Part shown: positions 56,129-63,389 of the stretch, piece by piece
Numbering within the stretch: the stretch's first letter is position 1
Layout: every line of letters begins with the position of its first letter
Source of the DNA: Bradyrhizobium algeriense
Lineage (GTDB): Bacteria > Pseudomonadota > Alphaproteobacteria > Rhizobiales > Xanthobacteraceae
Length of the DNA stretch: 64,000 bases
Assembly (NCBI RefSeq): GCF_036924595.1
Contig: NZ_JAZHRV010000001.1
Location: forward strand, 3,658,001-3,722,000
Direction of reading: 5' to 3'
The notes under the pieces: model-generated
Seen by the model: only the letters and a program-made list of their open reading frames with translations
Told to the model about the DNA's origin: nothing
Database searches by the model: none
Position numbers and translations under genes: made by a program

Positions 56129-56749
56129 TCAATCGGCGGGTCCGCACCAACCCGGCAGATAGACCGCGTCCTTGCTCCTGGCAAAGCCGAGCGCCTTCTC
56201 CATCGCCTTGTCGAAATTCGCCTCGACGCTTTTGCGCGAGATTTTGCGGCGCAGAAAATCCGCCCACAGAAATTCGCTGAACGGAGTGATGTCCTTTGCA
56301 AAGCCGCCGACGCGGCGCAATTCTCCGGCGAGGCTGCGGAACGGATCGTCTGCCAGGCCCGTGACCGACTTCGGCAGGTCCTTGAAGAGCCGCCGTTCGC
56401 CCTTGGCGTCGTAGGGATAGGCCCATCGCTTGTGATCCATCACGGTCCAGAACGCCTCGCGCTCGACCATGGTGAGATCGCCGATGACCGTGACCAGAAC
56501 ATGCTCGACGCCCTCATCATGCAGTGCACGCGCCAGATGATGATGGTCGACGACGTAATGGTGCTCGTCCGGCCCGAGCACGACCGGGATCATGTGCTTG
56601 CCGAGCAGCTCGGCGCGTTTCTTTTCCGACTTGTGCTCGCGCCAGCGCTCGCGCTTCTCCTTCACCTCTCGCAGGCCGACCGTCATCTGGGTCGGACGCA
56701 GTGACAGGATCGGGATCGGCTTGAGGATCGGGTCGCGCGTATTGGCCAT
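56129..56749 (-). CDS. ParB-like/sulfiredoxin-fold nuclease-type protein
   Basis: 206-aa protein with a ParB/Srx N-terminal domain: LSLRPTQMTVGLREVKEK, MIPVVLGPDEHHYVVDHHHLARAL. The HHYVVDHHH segment occupies the place of the ParB box. No HTH or dimerisation domain follows; the rest (residues 115-206) is not recognised. It is not the chromosomal ParB and has no ParA neighbour. It is convergent with mgtC with 8 bases between stops. Function unassigned. Confidence 0.78.
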   Translation of the reverse strand: MANTRDPILKPIPILSLRPTQMTVGLREVKEKRERWREHKSEKKRAELLGKHMIPVVLGPDEHHYVVDHHHLARALHDEGVEHVLVTVIGDLTMVEREAFWTVMDHKRWAYPYDAKGERRLFKDLPKSVTGLADDPFRSLAGELRRVGGFAKDITPFSEFLWADFLRRKISRKSVEANFDKAMEKALGFARSKDAVYLPGWCGPAD

Positions 56750-57050
56750 GGTTGCCCCTCTGCTTCAATCCTCGTGCCCGAACCCGCAAAACTGCGCTGT
56801 GGCAAACTTTTATCATGGCATGATGGTGCGGGCCCTCAAATGGCTGCGACCCGAGGTTTGCGGCAGGCATGCCAGGGTTTGGCGGAAGCCAAAGGCCACG
56901 GGCTTCCGATCGGCGGCAGCCGGTTCCATCTGACGTTGCGCGGATGGATGGCTGCTCCGCGTCCGGCACGATTTCATGCTGCAAGATTTGATGTTGGAAG
57001 CGCTGCCGCTGTGCTAAGAAAGGCGCAGGATTTTTCGCGGATCGGCGGCA
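56750..57050. other. Gene-free stretch
   Basis: About 300 bases between divergent genes. It holds the promoters of the ParB-like and the following small membrane protein; no coding region or clear repeat is seen. Confidence 0.5.
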
Positions 57051-57419
57051 GTGAAAACCCAGCGGCCCATTATCTCGGACGATGAGCACGTCGTGCTCAA
57101 GTTCCGGCCGCGCACCTCCGCCCACCCGCCGGGCGGACGGGAAGAACCCGATCCGGCCAAGATACCCAACACCAAGACGCCCAACACCAACACATCGCCC
57201 GCGGCGAACGATCTGTCCCGCTACGAGCGGCCGCGCGACGAGGGCGATGATTTCCGTCATCGCATGCTCGCCAATGTCGCCGCGCTCGCCTTCACCGTGG
57301 CGCTGACCGCCATCGGCATCTGGCTTGCGGTCAGCATCGCCGATCTGCGCAAGACCCAGGATTGCGTGCTAATGGGCCGCCGCGACTGCGCCCGGATTTC
57401 GGTGACGCCGCTGGGGTAG
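57051..57419 (+). CDS. Hypothetical small membrane protein
   Basis: 122-aa protein starting at GTG 57051. It has a polar, Pro/Thr/Asn-rich N-terminal half (with the imperfect repeat NTKTPNTNT), one transmembrane helix (ALAFTVALTAIGIWLAVSI, about 82-100), and a short C-terminus with two cysteines (DCVLMGRRDCARI). No known family is recognised. The cysteines would lie on the periplasmic side if the N-terminus is cytoplasmic. Confidence 0.7.
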   Translation: MKTQRPIISDDEHVVLKFRPRTSAHPPGGREEPDPAKIPNTKTPNTNTSPAANDLSRYERPRDEGDDFRHRMLANVAALAFTVALTAIGIWLAVSIADLRKTQDCVLMGRRDCARISVTPLG

Positions 57420-57448
57420 TTGGTCACGATCGTCGCACCAAATCAGAT

Positions 57449-57548
57449 CGTCATACCCGCGAAGGCGGGTATCCAGTACGCCGCGGCCTCTCGATTCAAT
57501 CACTACTGTCTCTGGAATACTGGGTCACCCGCCTTCGCGGGTGACGAC
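57449..57548. repeat. MITE-like element with ACCCGCGAAGGCGGGT termini
   Basis: The left end, GTCATACCCGCGAAGGCGGGT followed by ATCCAGTA, and the right end, TACTGGGTCACCCGCCTTCGC and onward, are imperfect inverted repeats of about 29 bases enclosing roughly 40 bases. The inner hairpin ACCCGCnnnnGCGGGT is present in both ends. Non-coding. Confidence 0.75.
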
Positions 57549-57559
57549 ACCTGAATGTG

Positions 57560-58000
57560 CGTTCGCGATCTCGCGGCGCACAGCGCCCGAGGTTTGCATG
57601 ACGTTGTCCCTCCTGAGAGGGAGCAGGGAATGCCGGGTGCTTGCTGCACCCGCGGTCTCGTGTGCAATGTGCACGAGGAAGTGCGCACACGAGCATACAG
57701 GTACAGCCGGAGCACTCCGGCATTCCCTGCGCAATGGGTTGACGGCTTATGCCGCGCTCTCCCTGGAGACGAATTCGTCTTGCCTCCATCGCTGCCGGCT
57801 TGATGGCTGATCGATCCGGTTGGATCAAATTCGCCACCGGCAGCTTGACACCAGCCACGGGTGTCAGGACCACACGGTTTTGCCGTACGCTTCAGCGCCG
57901 TACGTCCTGCGCGCTGTATTCGCTCACGGATAACCGCCCTGCGAACACTTTTCGCGCCTGACGCTGCTGCGTCCACCACATCCCGCCCCAACGTTCGTGA
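57560..58000. other. Highly structured non-coding element (candidate RNA or repeat)
   Basis: No convincing gene, but dense dyad symmetry. Hairpins CGCGA/TCGCG (57564-57575), GGCGC/GCGCC (57575-57587) and TCCCTC/GAGGGA (57607-57622) precede a 14-bp closing stem GCAGGGAATGCCGG (57623-57636) with CCGGCATTCCCTGC (57717-57730). Inside it are GGGTGC/GCACCC (57635-57651) and arm CTCGTGTGC (57657-57665), which can pair with 57669-57677 or perfectly with 57685-57693. CCGGAG-CA-CTCCGG (57707-57720) competes with the closing stem. Downstream are AGACGAATTCGTCT (57767-57780) and TGACACC/GGTGTCA (57846-57866). The strand of any transcript is undecided. Confidence 0.55.
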
Positions 58001-58039
58001 CGATGGCCAACGCCCCTCTTCTTCAGGACGTTAGCGACA

Positions 58040-58109
58040 GCGTAATCCGCCGTTTCGACAAAGGTGTGAATTCACGACGTCGGCGCAGCAGTGGCGTGGC
58101 GGATTACGC
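58040..58109. repeat. Inverted repeat GCGTAATCCGCC
   Basis: Perfect 12-bp arms GCGTAATCCGCC (58040-58051) and GGCGGATTACGC (58098-58109) around a 46-base centre. It lies downstream of the hypothetical membrane-protein gene that ends at 58154 on the minus strand. It may be a dispersed repeat or a terminator-like hairpin. Confidence 0.7.
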
Positions 58110-58153
58110 CATCGGCTGATCCGCCGAACTGACCAATCTGGTTCGCAGATCCG

Positions 58154-58759
58154 CTACCGCCTCGCGCTGCGCCACTGCCAAACGACGTTCGCGACCCCGA
58201 AGCCGCAGATCAGCAGCAACAGCACAGCGATGACGGGATTGTCGGCGAGGTAGGCCACCGCGGCGAAGCCCGCGAAAGCCAACATCGATAGCGCCGAGGA
58301 AACCGCGAACCGCCGCCGGATTTCCAGGGGTATCGACCGATTGAACAGCACGTACATCATGTAATATCGCGACGAAAGCTCATCGGCGAATTGAAGCGGA
58401 TAGTATTTGCGCGCATCCGCGTCTGCTCGCTGGAGCATCCATCCCGACACCAGCAACAGTGCACCGCTGAACGCGACCAGAAAGCCCTTCACGATGCGAG
58501 CCTCTGGGCTCGCTCGTGCGACCTGATCGCGGCAATAATCGCGCCAACTACCCCAAGGGACTTCATCCGGCGCATCCTGGTTACTCCGCAGGACGCGGCA
58601 AATTTCGATGATATCGAACCGCACGGTAGCTTGATCACACGCCCAGCCCTGTGCGCGTGTGGCGGTCCAGCCAAACTCCAATGCCGCGAAGCGCTGCTCC
58701 GAGGCTGAAAGGGCAAGCATGCAAAGGGCCTGTATCGGCATGGCGATACGCCACGGCAC
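58154..58759 (-). CDS. Hypothetical membrane protein
   Basis: 201-aa protein with no recognised family. It has an N-terminal soluble part (containing WACDQATVRFDIIEICRVL), then one helix at about 92-110 (VAFSGALLLVSGWML), a polar middle, and two helices at about 152-190 (MLAFAGFAAVAYL and IAVLLLLICGFGVANVV). The start is uncertain. It sits between the repeat block and the direct-repeat-flanked GyrI-like gene. Regular codon usage and membrane layout support it as real. Confidence 0.55.
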   Translation of the reverse strand: MPWRIAMPIQALCMLALSASEQRFAALEFGWTATRAQGWACDQATVRFDIIEICRVLRSNQDAPDEVPWGSWRDYCRDQVARASPEARIVKGFLVAFSGALLLVSGWMLQRADADARKYYPLQFADELSSRYYMMYVLFNRSIPLEIRRRFAVSSALSMLAFAGFAAVAYLADNPVIAVLLLLICGFGVANVVWQWRSARR

Positions 58760-58881
58760 TTACATGCGCTGTTCGAATCGTCGGATCGGCCGCAGCAACC
58801 GGCTGCATCGCAAAAAAGCCCCTGCCCGTCTCAGCGCGTGTGCGCGCATCGGTTTCAACTCAACATAACAGGAAAATCACG

Positions 58882-59064
58882 ATGCGCAAGCTACAGTTGT
58901 ATGATCTAATGATGCGCTTTCGACACGTGGAGCGCAGCGATGTCAATCACTTGCGGCCAGAGACGGCGATGGTTTACTACGCTCTATCCATCCTACGTAC
59001 TAAAGACGAGCATGGACAAGATCGATTTCAAGAAGAAGCTCTCAGCGCTCTACAGCGCGCCTAA
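58882..59064 (+). CDS. Possible 60-aa ORF overlapping the GyrI-like start
   Basis: MRKLQLYDLMMRFRHVERSD to EEALSALQRA, with AGGAAAATCACG before the ATG at 58882. It overlaps the first 53 bases of the GyrI-like gene in another frame and contains the left 27-bp direct repeat. It may be the truncated end of a larger, disrupted gene rather than a functional peptide. Not recognised. Confidence 0.3.
   Translation: MRKLQLYDLMMRFRHVERSDVNHLRPETAMVYYALSILRTKDEHGQDRFQEEALSALQRA
58932..58958. repeat. 27-bp direct repeat, left copy
   Basis: GCGCAGCGATGTCAATCAC plus TTGCGGCC; repeated at 59674-59700 with one mismatch (C to A). The two copies bracket the GyrI-like gene. Confidence 0.85.
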
Positions 59065-59629
59065 TAGCAGTTTTGCTACCGTCGACGTGCCGGTCATGAA
59101 ATTCGTCAAGATCGACGGCAAAGGCGATCCCAATCGTGATCCAGCCTACACGCGTGCCATCGAGTGGCTGTACTCCGTGAGCTACGCGATGAAATTTGCC
59201 AGCAAGGCCAAATCGGGAAAAGACTACGTCGTTCCGCCCCTCGAAGGCCTTTGGTGGGCTGACAATCCCGACGATTTCGTCGGGCGCCGGAAGCATCTGT
59301 GGCGATGGACGATGATGATCATGGTGCCCGACTTCGTTGAGCGGTCCCTGTACGAGGCTGCCCTGGCAAGGTCGCGAGACAAGCTCGGGGAGCCCCCGGT
59401 CTCGCTGCGCCTTGAGCCATTGGACGAAGGGCGATGCCTGCAGACGCTGCATATCGGCAGCTATGACGACGAAGGCCCGACGCTCGCCAGGCTTCACAAC
59501 GAGATTATGCCTGCGAAGGGGGTGACGTTTGCAGGCCCACATCACGAGATCTATCTGAGCGATGCACGCAGGACGCCACCGGACAAGCTCAAGACGATTC
59601 TGCGGCAACCAGTCAGAAGCGCCGGCTGA
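59012..59629 (+). CDS. GyrI-like small-molecule-binding domain protein
   Basis: 205-aa protein of the GyrI-like/SOUL-related group: DVPVMKFVKIDGKGDPN (residues about 18-34), a central LEGLWWADNPDDFVGRR, and LQTLHIGSYDDEGPTLARLH, AGPHHEIYLSDARR near the end. Such stand-alone domains bind hydrophobic or cationic ligands; a function is not established. The start at 59012 (MDKIDFKKKLSAL) follows AAAGACGAG; a frame back to 58940 crosses the direct repeat. The gene is enclosed by a 27-bp direct repeat, suggesting arrival or duplication by recombination. Confidence 0.8.
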   Translation: MDKIDFKKKLSALYSAPNSSFATVDVPVMKFVKIDGKGDPNRDPAYTRAIEWLYSVSYAMKFASKAKSGKDYVVPPLEGLWWADNPDDFVGRRKHLWRWTMMIMVPDFVERSLYEAALARSRDKLGEPPVSLRLEPLDEGRCLQTLHIGSYDDEGPTLARLHNEIMPAKGVTFAGPHHEIYLSDARRTPPDKLKTILRQPVRSAG

Positions 59630-59673
59630 GGGCCGCGCCCTTTGCGATAGCGTAGCTCGCAGCGATGGGTTGC

Positions 59674-59700
59674 GCGCAGCGATGTCAATCAATTGCGGCC
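59674..59700. repeat. 27-bp direct repeat, right copy
   Basis: GCGCAGCGATGTCAATCAA plus TTGCGGCC; matches 58932-58958 at 26 of 27 positions, 742 bases away. In both copies one frame reads RSDVN-x-LRP. Confidence 0.85.
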
Positions 59701-59919
59701 CGACCACAACGACGCCGCGCCAGCACTGATCCCGGGACCAAAAACCGCCATTTTTGCCCCCAAATCCGTCCCCGCCCGATCGGCCCCTTTCCATTGAACT
59801 CGGGCCCCCGCTCCGATATACGGGCACTCGACTCCGGCCGAGGAAATTGGGCCCTCCGCGGCGCCGCGCCCCGCCTCCTCCAAGCCGTTCCGGATTATCT
59901 CCAATATATCAAAGGCTTA

Positions 59920-60216
59920 ATGATGTCTTCCACATTCGATCAGATCGCCAACATTATCGCGGAGACCTGCGACATTCCGCGCGACACGATCAAGCCGGAG
60001 AGCCACGCCATCGACGATCTGGGAATCGACAGCCTGGACTTCCTCGACATCGCCTTTGCCATCGACAAGGCGTTCGGGATCAAGATGCCGCTCGAAAAAT
60101 GGACCCAGGAGGTCAATGACGGCAAGGCCACGACCGAGCAGTATTTCGTGCTGCAAAATCTCGCCGATCGCATCGACGAACTGGTCGCCGCCAAGAATGC
60201 AGCCCCGGGCGCCTAG
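59920..60216 (+). CDS. acpXL: AcpXL, acyl carrier protein for very-long-chain fatty acids of lipid A
   Basis: 98-aa carrier protein. The phosphopantetheine serine is S38 in [18 protein letters not shown], and the C-terminal half ([20 protein letters not shown]) is typical of AcpXL rather than housekeeping AcpP. It carries the 26-30-carbon hydroxy acyl chain during synthesis and delivery to lipid A. Two adjacent ATGs (59920, 59923) are possible. Its TAG stop lies inside a palindromic repeat (60214-60320). First gene of the acpXL-fabZ-fabF2-fabF1-lpxXL cluster. Confidence 0.95.
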   Translation: MMSSTFDQIANIIAETCDIPRDTIKPESHAIDDLGIDSLDFLDIAFAIDKAFGIKMPLEKWTQEVNDGKATTEQYFVLQNLADRIDELVAAKNAAPGA

Positions 60217-60320
60217 AGCCATTTCCGTTCCGATTGAATCGGAACGGGGCTCTAGATTCTTGGTTTTGACGCGTTTTCTTGACGCGAACCGGCCTTCCAC
60301 TTCGCTGGAAAACGCTTTAG
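60214..60320. repeat. Palindromic repeat between acpXL and fabZ
   Basis: TAGAGCC (60214-60220)/GGCTCTA (60248-60254) encloses CCGTTCCGATT (60225-60235)/AATCGGAACGG (60237-60247). A second half continues through GACGCGTTTTC to GAAAACGCTTTAG. The first three bases are the acpXL stop codon. The hairpin could attenuate transcription or stabilise the acpXL message. Confidence 0.8.
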
Positions 60321-60329
60321 TCGCCCGCC

Positions 60330-60803
60330 ATGAACCTTGATTACTTTCAGCTCATCGACCGCATCGTCGACCTCAATCTCGACGAGAAGAAAATCACGGT
60401 CGAGGCCCAGGTTCCGGCTGTTCACACCATCTTCGAAGGGCATTTTCCGGGTTTCCCGATCATGCCCGGCGTGCTGCTGACCGAAGCGATGGCGCAGAGC
60501 TCCGGCTGGCTGATACTCGGCGTCCTGAAGTTCGAGCGCATGCCGTTCCTGGCCATCGTGAAGGAAGCCAAGATGCGGGGTTTCGTCAGTCCCGGTCAGT
60601 TGCTGACGATCGAGGCGAAGCTCGAGCACGAAGGTTCCGGTTTCGCCGTCACGAAAGTCAAGGGACGCGTCGGCAAAGAACTCAAGTGCAGCGCTGAACT
60701 AACCTTCGGTCTTACCCCCTTCCCCGACCCGGCCCTGCGCGTGCACATGGACGCAAAGGCCAACGAGATCGGCTTCCCACTGCAGGCGATAACGCATGAC
60801 TGA
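60330..60803 (+). CDS. fabZ: 3-hydroxyacyl-ACP dehydratase (FabZ-like, VLCFA pathway)
   Basis: 157-aa hot-dog-fold dehydratase. Catalytic His38 in FEGHFPGFPIMPGVLL and Glu52 in TEAMAQSSGW. It dehydrates 3-hydroxyacyl-AcpXL in each elongation round. It overlaps the following ketosynthase gene by 8 bases. Its position directly after acpXL separates it from the housekeeping fabZ. Confidence 0.92.
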   Translation: MNLDYFQLIDRIVDLNLDEKKITVEAQVPAVHTIFEGHFPGFPIMPGVLLTEAMAQSSGWLILGVLKFERMPFLAIVKEAKMRGFVSPGQLLTIEAKLEHEGSGFAVTKVKGRVGKELKCSAELTFGLTPFPDPALRVHMDAKANEIGFPLQAITHD

Positions 60804-61998
60804 ACCAAAATCCGCAGGCGCCAAGGAAGTCTGGATCACCGGCATCGGCATCGTCTCCTCGCTCGGCGAGGGACTGGACGCGCATTGGGATGCGCTGAAC
60901 GCCAGGAAGATCAACGTCGACGACAAGCGGTTTGCGCCCTACATCGTGCATCCGCTGGCGCCGGTGACGTTTGACGCCCAGATCCCGAAAAAGGGCGATC
61001 AGCGCCAGATGGAAGCGTGGCAGCGCATCGGCACCTATGCCGCAGGGCTGGCGCTGGATTCGGCCGGCATCAAAGGCGACAAGGAAATCCTGGGGCGGAC
61101 GGACATGATCGTCGCCGCCGGCGGCGGCGAGCGCGACCTTGCGGTCGACCTCGCGATCATGACCGCCGACGCCAAGGGCAATTCCAGCCCCGGCTTTCTC
61201 AACGAACGGCTGATGAACGATTTGCGGCCGACACTGTTTCTCGCCCAGCTCTCCAACCTGCTCGCCGGCAACATCGCCATCGTGCACGGCGTGTGCGGAA
61301 CGTCGCGCACCTTCATGGGCGAGGAAGCCGCCTCCATCGACGCGGCGCGGATCGCGCTTGCCCGCATCGAATCCGGACAGAGCGAGATTGCCCTGGTCGG
61401 CGCCGCGCATAACGGCGAGCGGTCCGATCTGCTGGTCCTCTATGAATTCGGCGACTTCAATCTGAAAGAGAAGTACGCCCCCGTCTGGCAGCGCGAAGGC
61501 GGAAGCGGTTTTGCGCTCGGTTCCGCCGGCTGTTTCCTGGTGCTGGAATCCCGCGAGCACGCCGAAGCGCGCGGCGCCAAGCCCTATGCAAAACTGACCA
61601 AGGTGGTCGCCGACCTCGCGCAGCGCAAGCAGCCCGGCGCGGTGACCAAATCGCTGGAAGCGCTGTGGCCGAAGCTCGGCATCGCCGGCGACAGCGGAAA
61701 TCTGATCACTGGCGCGACTGGCGCCGAGCCGGTGACCTCGGAAGAAAAGGCGTTTCTGCGCCAGCATCCGGGATTCGCGGTGCGCGCCACCGGAACGATG
61801 TTCGGCCACACGCTGGAGACCCAGTTTCCGCTGGGCCTGGCGCTCGCCGCGCTTTCGCTCTCCCGCGGCGCGCTGTTTCCGCCTCACGATCCGACCGGGC
61901 TTGAGGTTGAAAAGGCTGATGCCCCGGACCAGATTGTGGTGGTGGGGGCCGGTCACTGGCAGGGCGAAGGCATGGCCCTGGTCGAGGCCGTCAAGTAG
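60796..61998 (+). CDS. Beta-ketoacyl-ACP synthase-like protein, FabF2XL type, degenerate active site
   Basis: 400-aa thiolase-fold ketosynthase homologue. The nucleophile position is retained in HGVCGTSRTF (C167) and the second histidine in GTMFGHTLETQF. The first histidine motif (normally HGT) reads ITGATGAEPVTSEEKAF, so it is missing. It may be a chain-length factor or non-decarboxylating partner of the intact FabF1-type protein downstream. It overlaps fabZ by 8 bases. Rhizobial VLCFA clusters carry a similar paired arrangement (fabF2-fabF1). Confidence 0.87.
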   Translation: MTEPKSAGAKEVWITGIGIVSSLGEGLDAHWDALNARKINVDDKRFAPYIVHPLAPVTFDAQIPKKGDQRQMEAWQRIGTYAAGLALDSAGIKGDKEILGRTDMIVAAGGGERDLAVDLAIMTADAKGNSSPGFLNERLMNDLRPTLFLAQLSNLLAGNIAIVHGVCGTSRTFMGEEAASIDAARIALARIESGQSEIALVGAAHNGERSDLLVLYEFGDFNLKEKYAPVWQREGGSGFALGSAGCFLVLESREHAEARGAKPYAKLTKVVADLAQRKQPGAVTKSLEALWPKLGIAGDSGNLITGATGAEPVTSEEKAFLRQHPGFAVRATGTMFGHTLETQFPLGLALAALSLSRGALFPPHDPTGLEVEKADAPDQIVVVGAGHWQGEGMALVEAVK

Positions 61999-62090
61999 AG
62001 CGCGATCGGGAACGCTTTCGGCGGGAGCACAGCCGAGAGCAGAAACTAGCGCGAGAGCGCTTTCAGTTACGGCGCAACATCGGGGGAACC

Positions 62091-63368
62091 ATGTCAGCAC
62101 CATCAGATAAATTCGGCAGGCCGATCGTCGTCGTCACCGGCATGGGTGTGGTGACGTCGCTCGGCGCCGGCAAGACGGACAATTGGCGCAAGCTAACCGC
62201 GGGCGAATCCGGCATCCGCACCGTGACGCGGTTCCCGATCGACGGGTTGAAATCGACCATGGCGGGCACGGTCGATTTCGTCACCGTCGATCCCGTCACC
62301 TCGACGGGATTGACCGAGCGGCTGGCCGAAATGGCCACCGAGGAAGCGCTCGAACAGGCCGCGATCGGCGCCAAGGCCGATTTTCCCGGACCGCTGTTTC
62401 TCGCGGTAGCGCCGGTCGAGGTCGAATGGCCGCAGCGGCTCGAACTCGGACGCGCGATCGGCAAGACCGAATTCGGCTATGACGACATGCTGCGCCTCAG
62501 CGGCGGCGGCCGGTTCACAGCCTACCATCACCGTTTCATGTTCGGCTCGGTGGCGAGCCATCTGGCCGAAGCGTTCGGCACCAAGGGCTCGCCGATCTCG
62601 CTGTCGACGGCCTGCGCCTCCGGCGCGACCGCAATCCAGCTCGGCGTCGAGGCGATCCGCCGCGGCGACGCTGACGCGGCGCTGTGCGTGGCGACCGACG
62701 GCTCGGTCAACCCGGAAGCGATGGTGCGGTTCTCGCTGCTGTCGGCGCTATCGACGCAGAACAATCCGCCGCAGGCCGCCTCAAAGCCGTTCTCGAAGAA
62801 CCGCGACGGTTTTGTCATGGCGGAAGGCGCCGGCGCGATGGTGCTGGAAAGCTACGAGTCCGCTATCGCCCGCGGCGCGAAGATTCTCGGCGTGGTGGCC
62901 GGCTGCGGCGAGCTGACCGACTCGTTCCACCGCACCCGCTCCAGCCCGGACGGCAAGCCGATCATCGGCTGCATGCGCAAGACGCTGGCGGATGCCGGTC
63001 TCGAACCGGAGCAGATCGACCACATCAACGCGCACGGCACCGCGACGCCGGAAAACGACAAGATGGAATACAACACGACCGCGGTCGTGTTCGGCGAGCA
63101 TCTGCCGAAGATCCCGGTGTCGTCGAACAAGTCGATGGTCGGGCATACGATTTCGGCGGCCGGCGCAGTCGAGGCGGTGTTCTCGCTGCTCACGCTGGAG
63201 CACCAGCGGATTCCGCCGACCATCAATTACGAGATTCCGGATCCGGCGATCCTGTTCGATGTGGTCGGCAATACCGCGCGCGACGCCAAGGTCACCGCCG
63301 TGATGTCGAACTCGTTCGGTTTCGGCGGGCAAAACGCCTCGCTGATCCTGACCCGCGAACCGGTCTAG
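62091..63368 (+). CDS. Beta-ketoacyl-ACP synthase, FabF1XL type
   Basis: 425-aa ketosynthase with a full triad: C175 in SLSTACASGAT, histidine in NAHGTATPEND and histidine in NKSMVGHTISAAGAVE. It condenses malonyl-AcpXL with the growing acyl chain beyond normal length. GGGGGAACC precedes the ATG at 62091. It follows the degenerate partner by about 90 bases and precedes lpxXL by 21 bases. The alcohol dehydrogenase gene found at this place in Rhizobium is absent. Confidence 0.93.
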   Translation: MSAPSDKFGRPIVVVTGMGVVTSLGAGKTDNWRKLTAGESGIRTVTRFPIDGLKSTMAGTVDFVTVDPVTSTGLTERLAEMATEEALEQAAIGAKADFPGPLFLAVAPVEVEWPQRLELGRAIGKTEFGYDDMLRLSGGGRFTAYHHRFMFGSVASHLAEAFGTKGSPISLSTACASGATAIQLGVEAIRRGDADAALCVATDGSVNPEAMVRFSLLSALSTQNNPPQAASKPFSKNRDGFVMAEGAGAMVLESYESAIARGAKILGVVAGCGELTDSFHRTRSSPDGKPIIGCMRKTLADAGLEPEQIDHINAHGTATPENDKMEYNTTAVVFGEHLPKIPVSSNKSMVGHTISAAGAVEAVFSLLTLEHQRIPPTINYEIPDPAILFDVVGNTARDAKVTAVMSNSFGFGGQNASLILTREPV

Positions 63369-63389
63369 TAGGCTAGCTGCCTCGCAAAC

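Noticed and set aside
52731..56426. 1231-codon open frame on the minus strand
   Set aside because: It is antisense to the HerA-like, CHYC, and mgtC genes, each of which has clear motifs. The translation is Arg/His/Gly-rich with no domain; long antisense frames are expected at this GC content.
57496..57991. Several open frames through the structured repeat block
   Set aside because: They cross palindromes on both strands, lack ribosome sites, and read as low-complexity Arg/Ala/Cys-rich sequence.
57420..58153. Repeat block as a CRISPR array
   Set aside because: There are no regularly spaced identical direct repeats and no cas genes; the symmetry is inverted, not direct.
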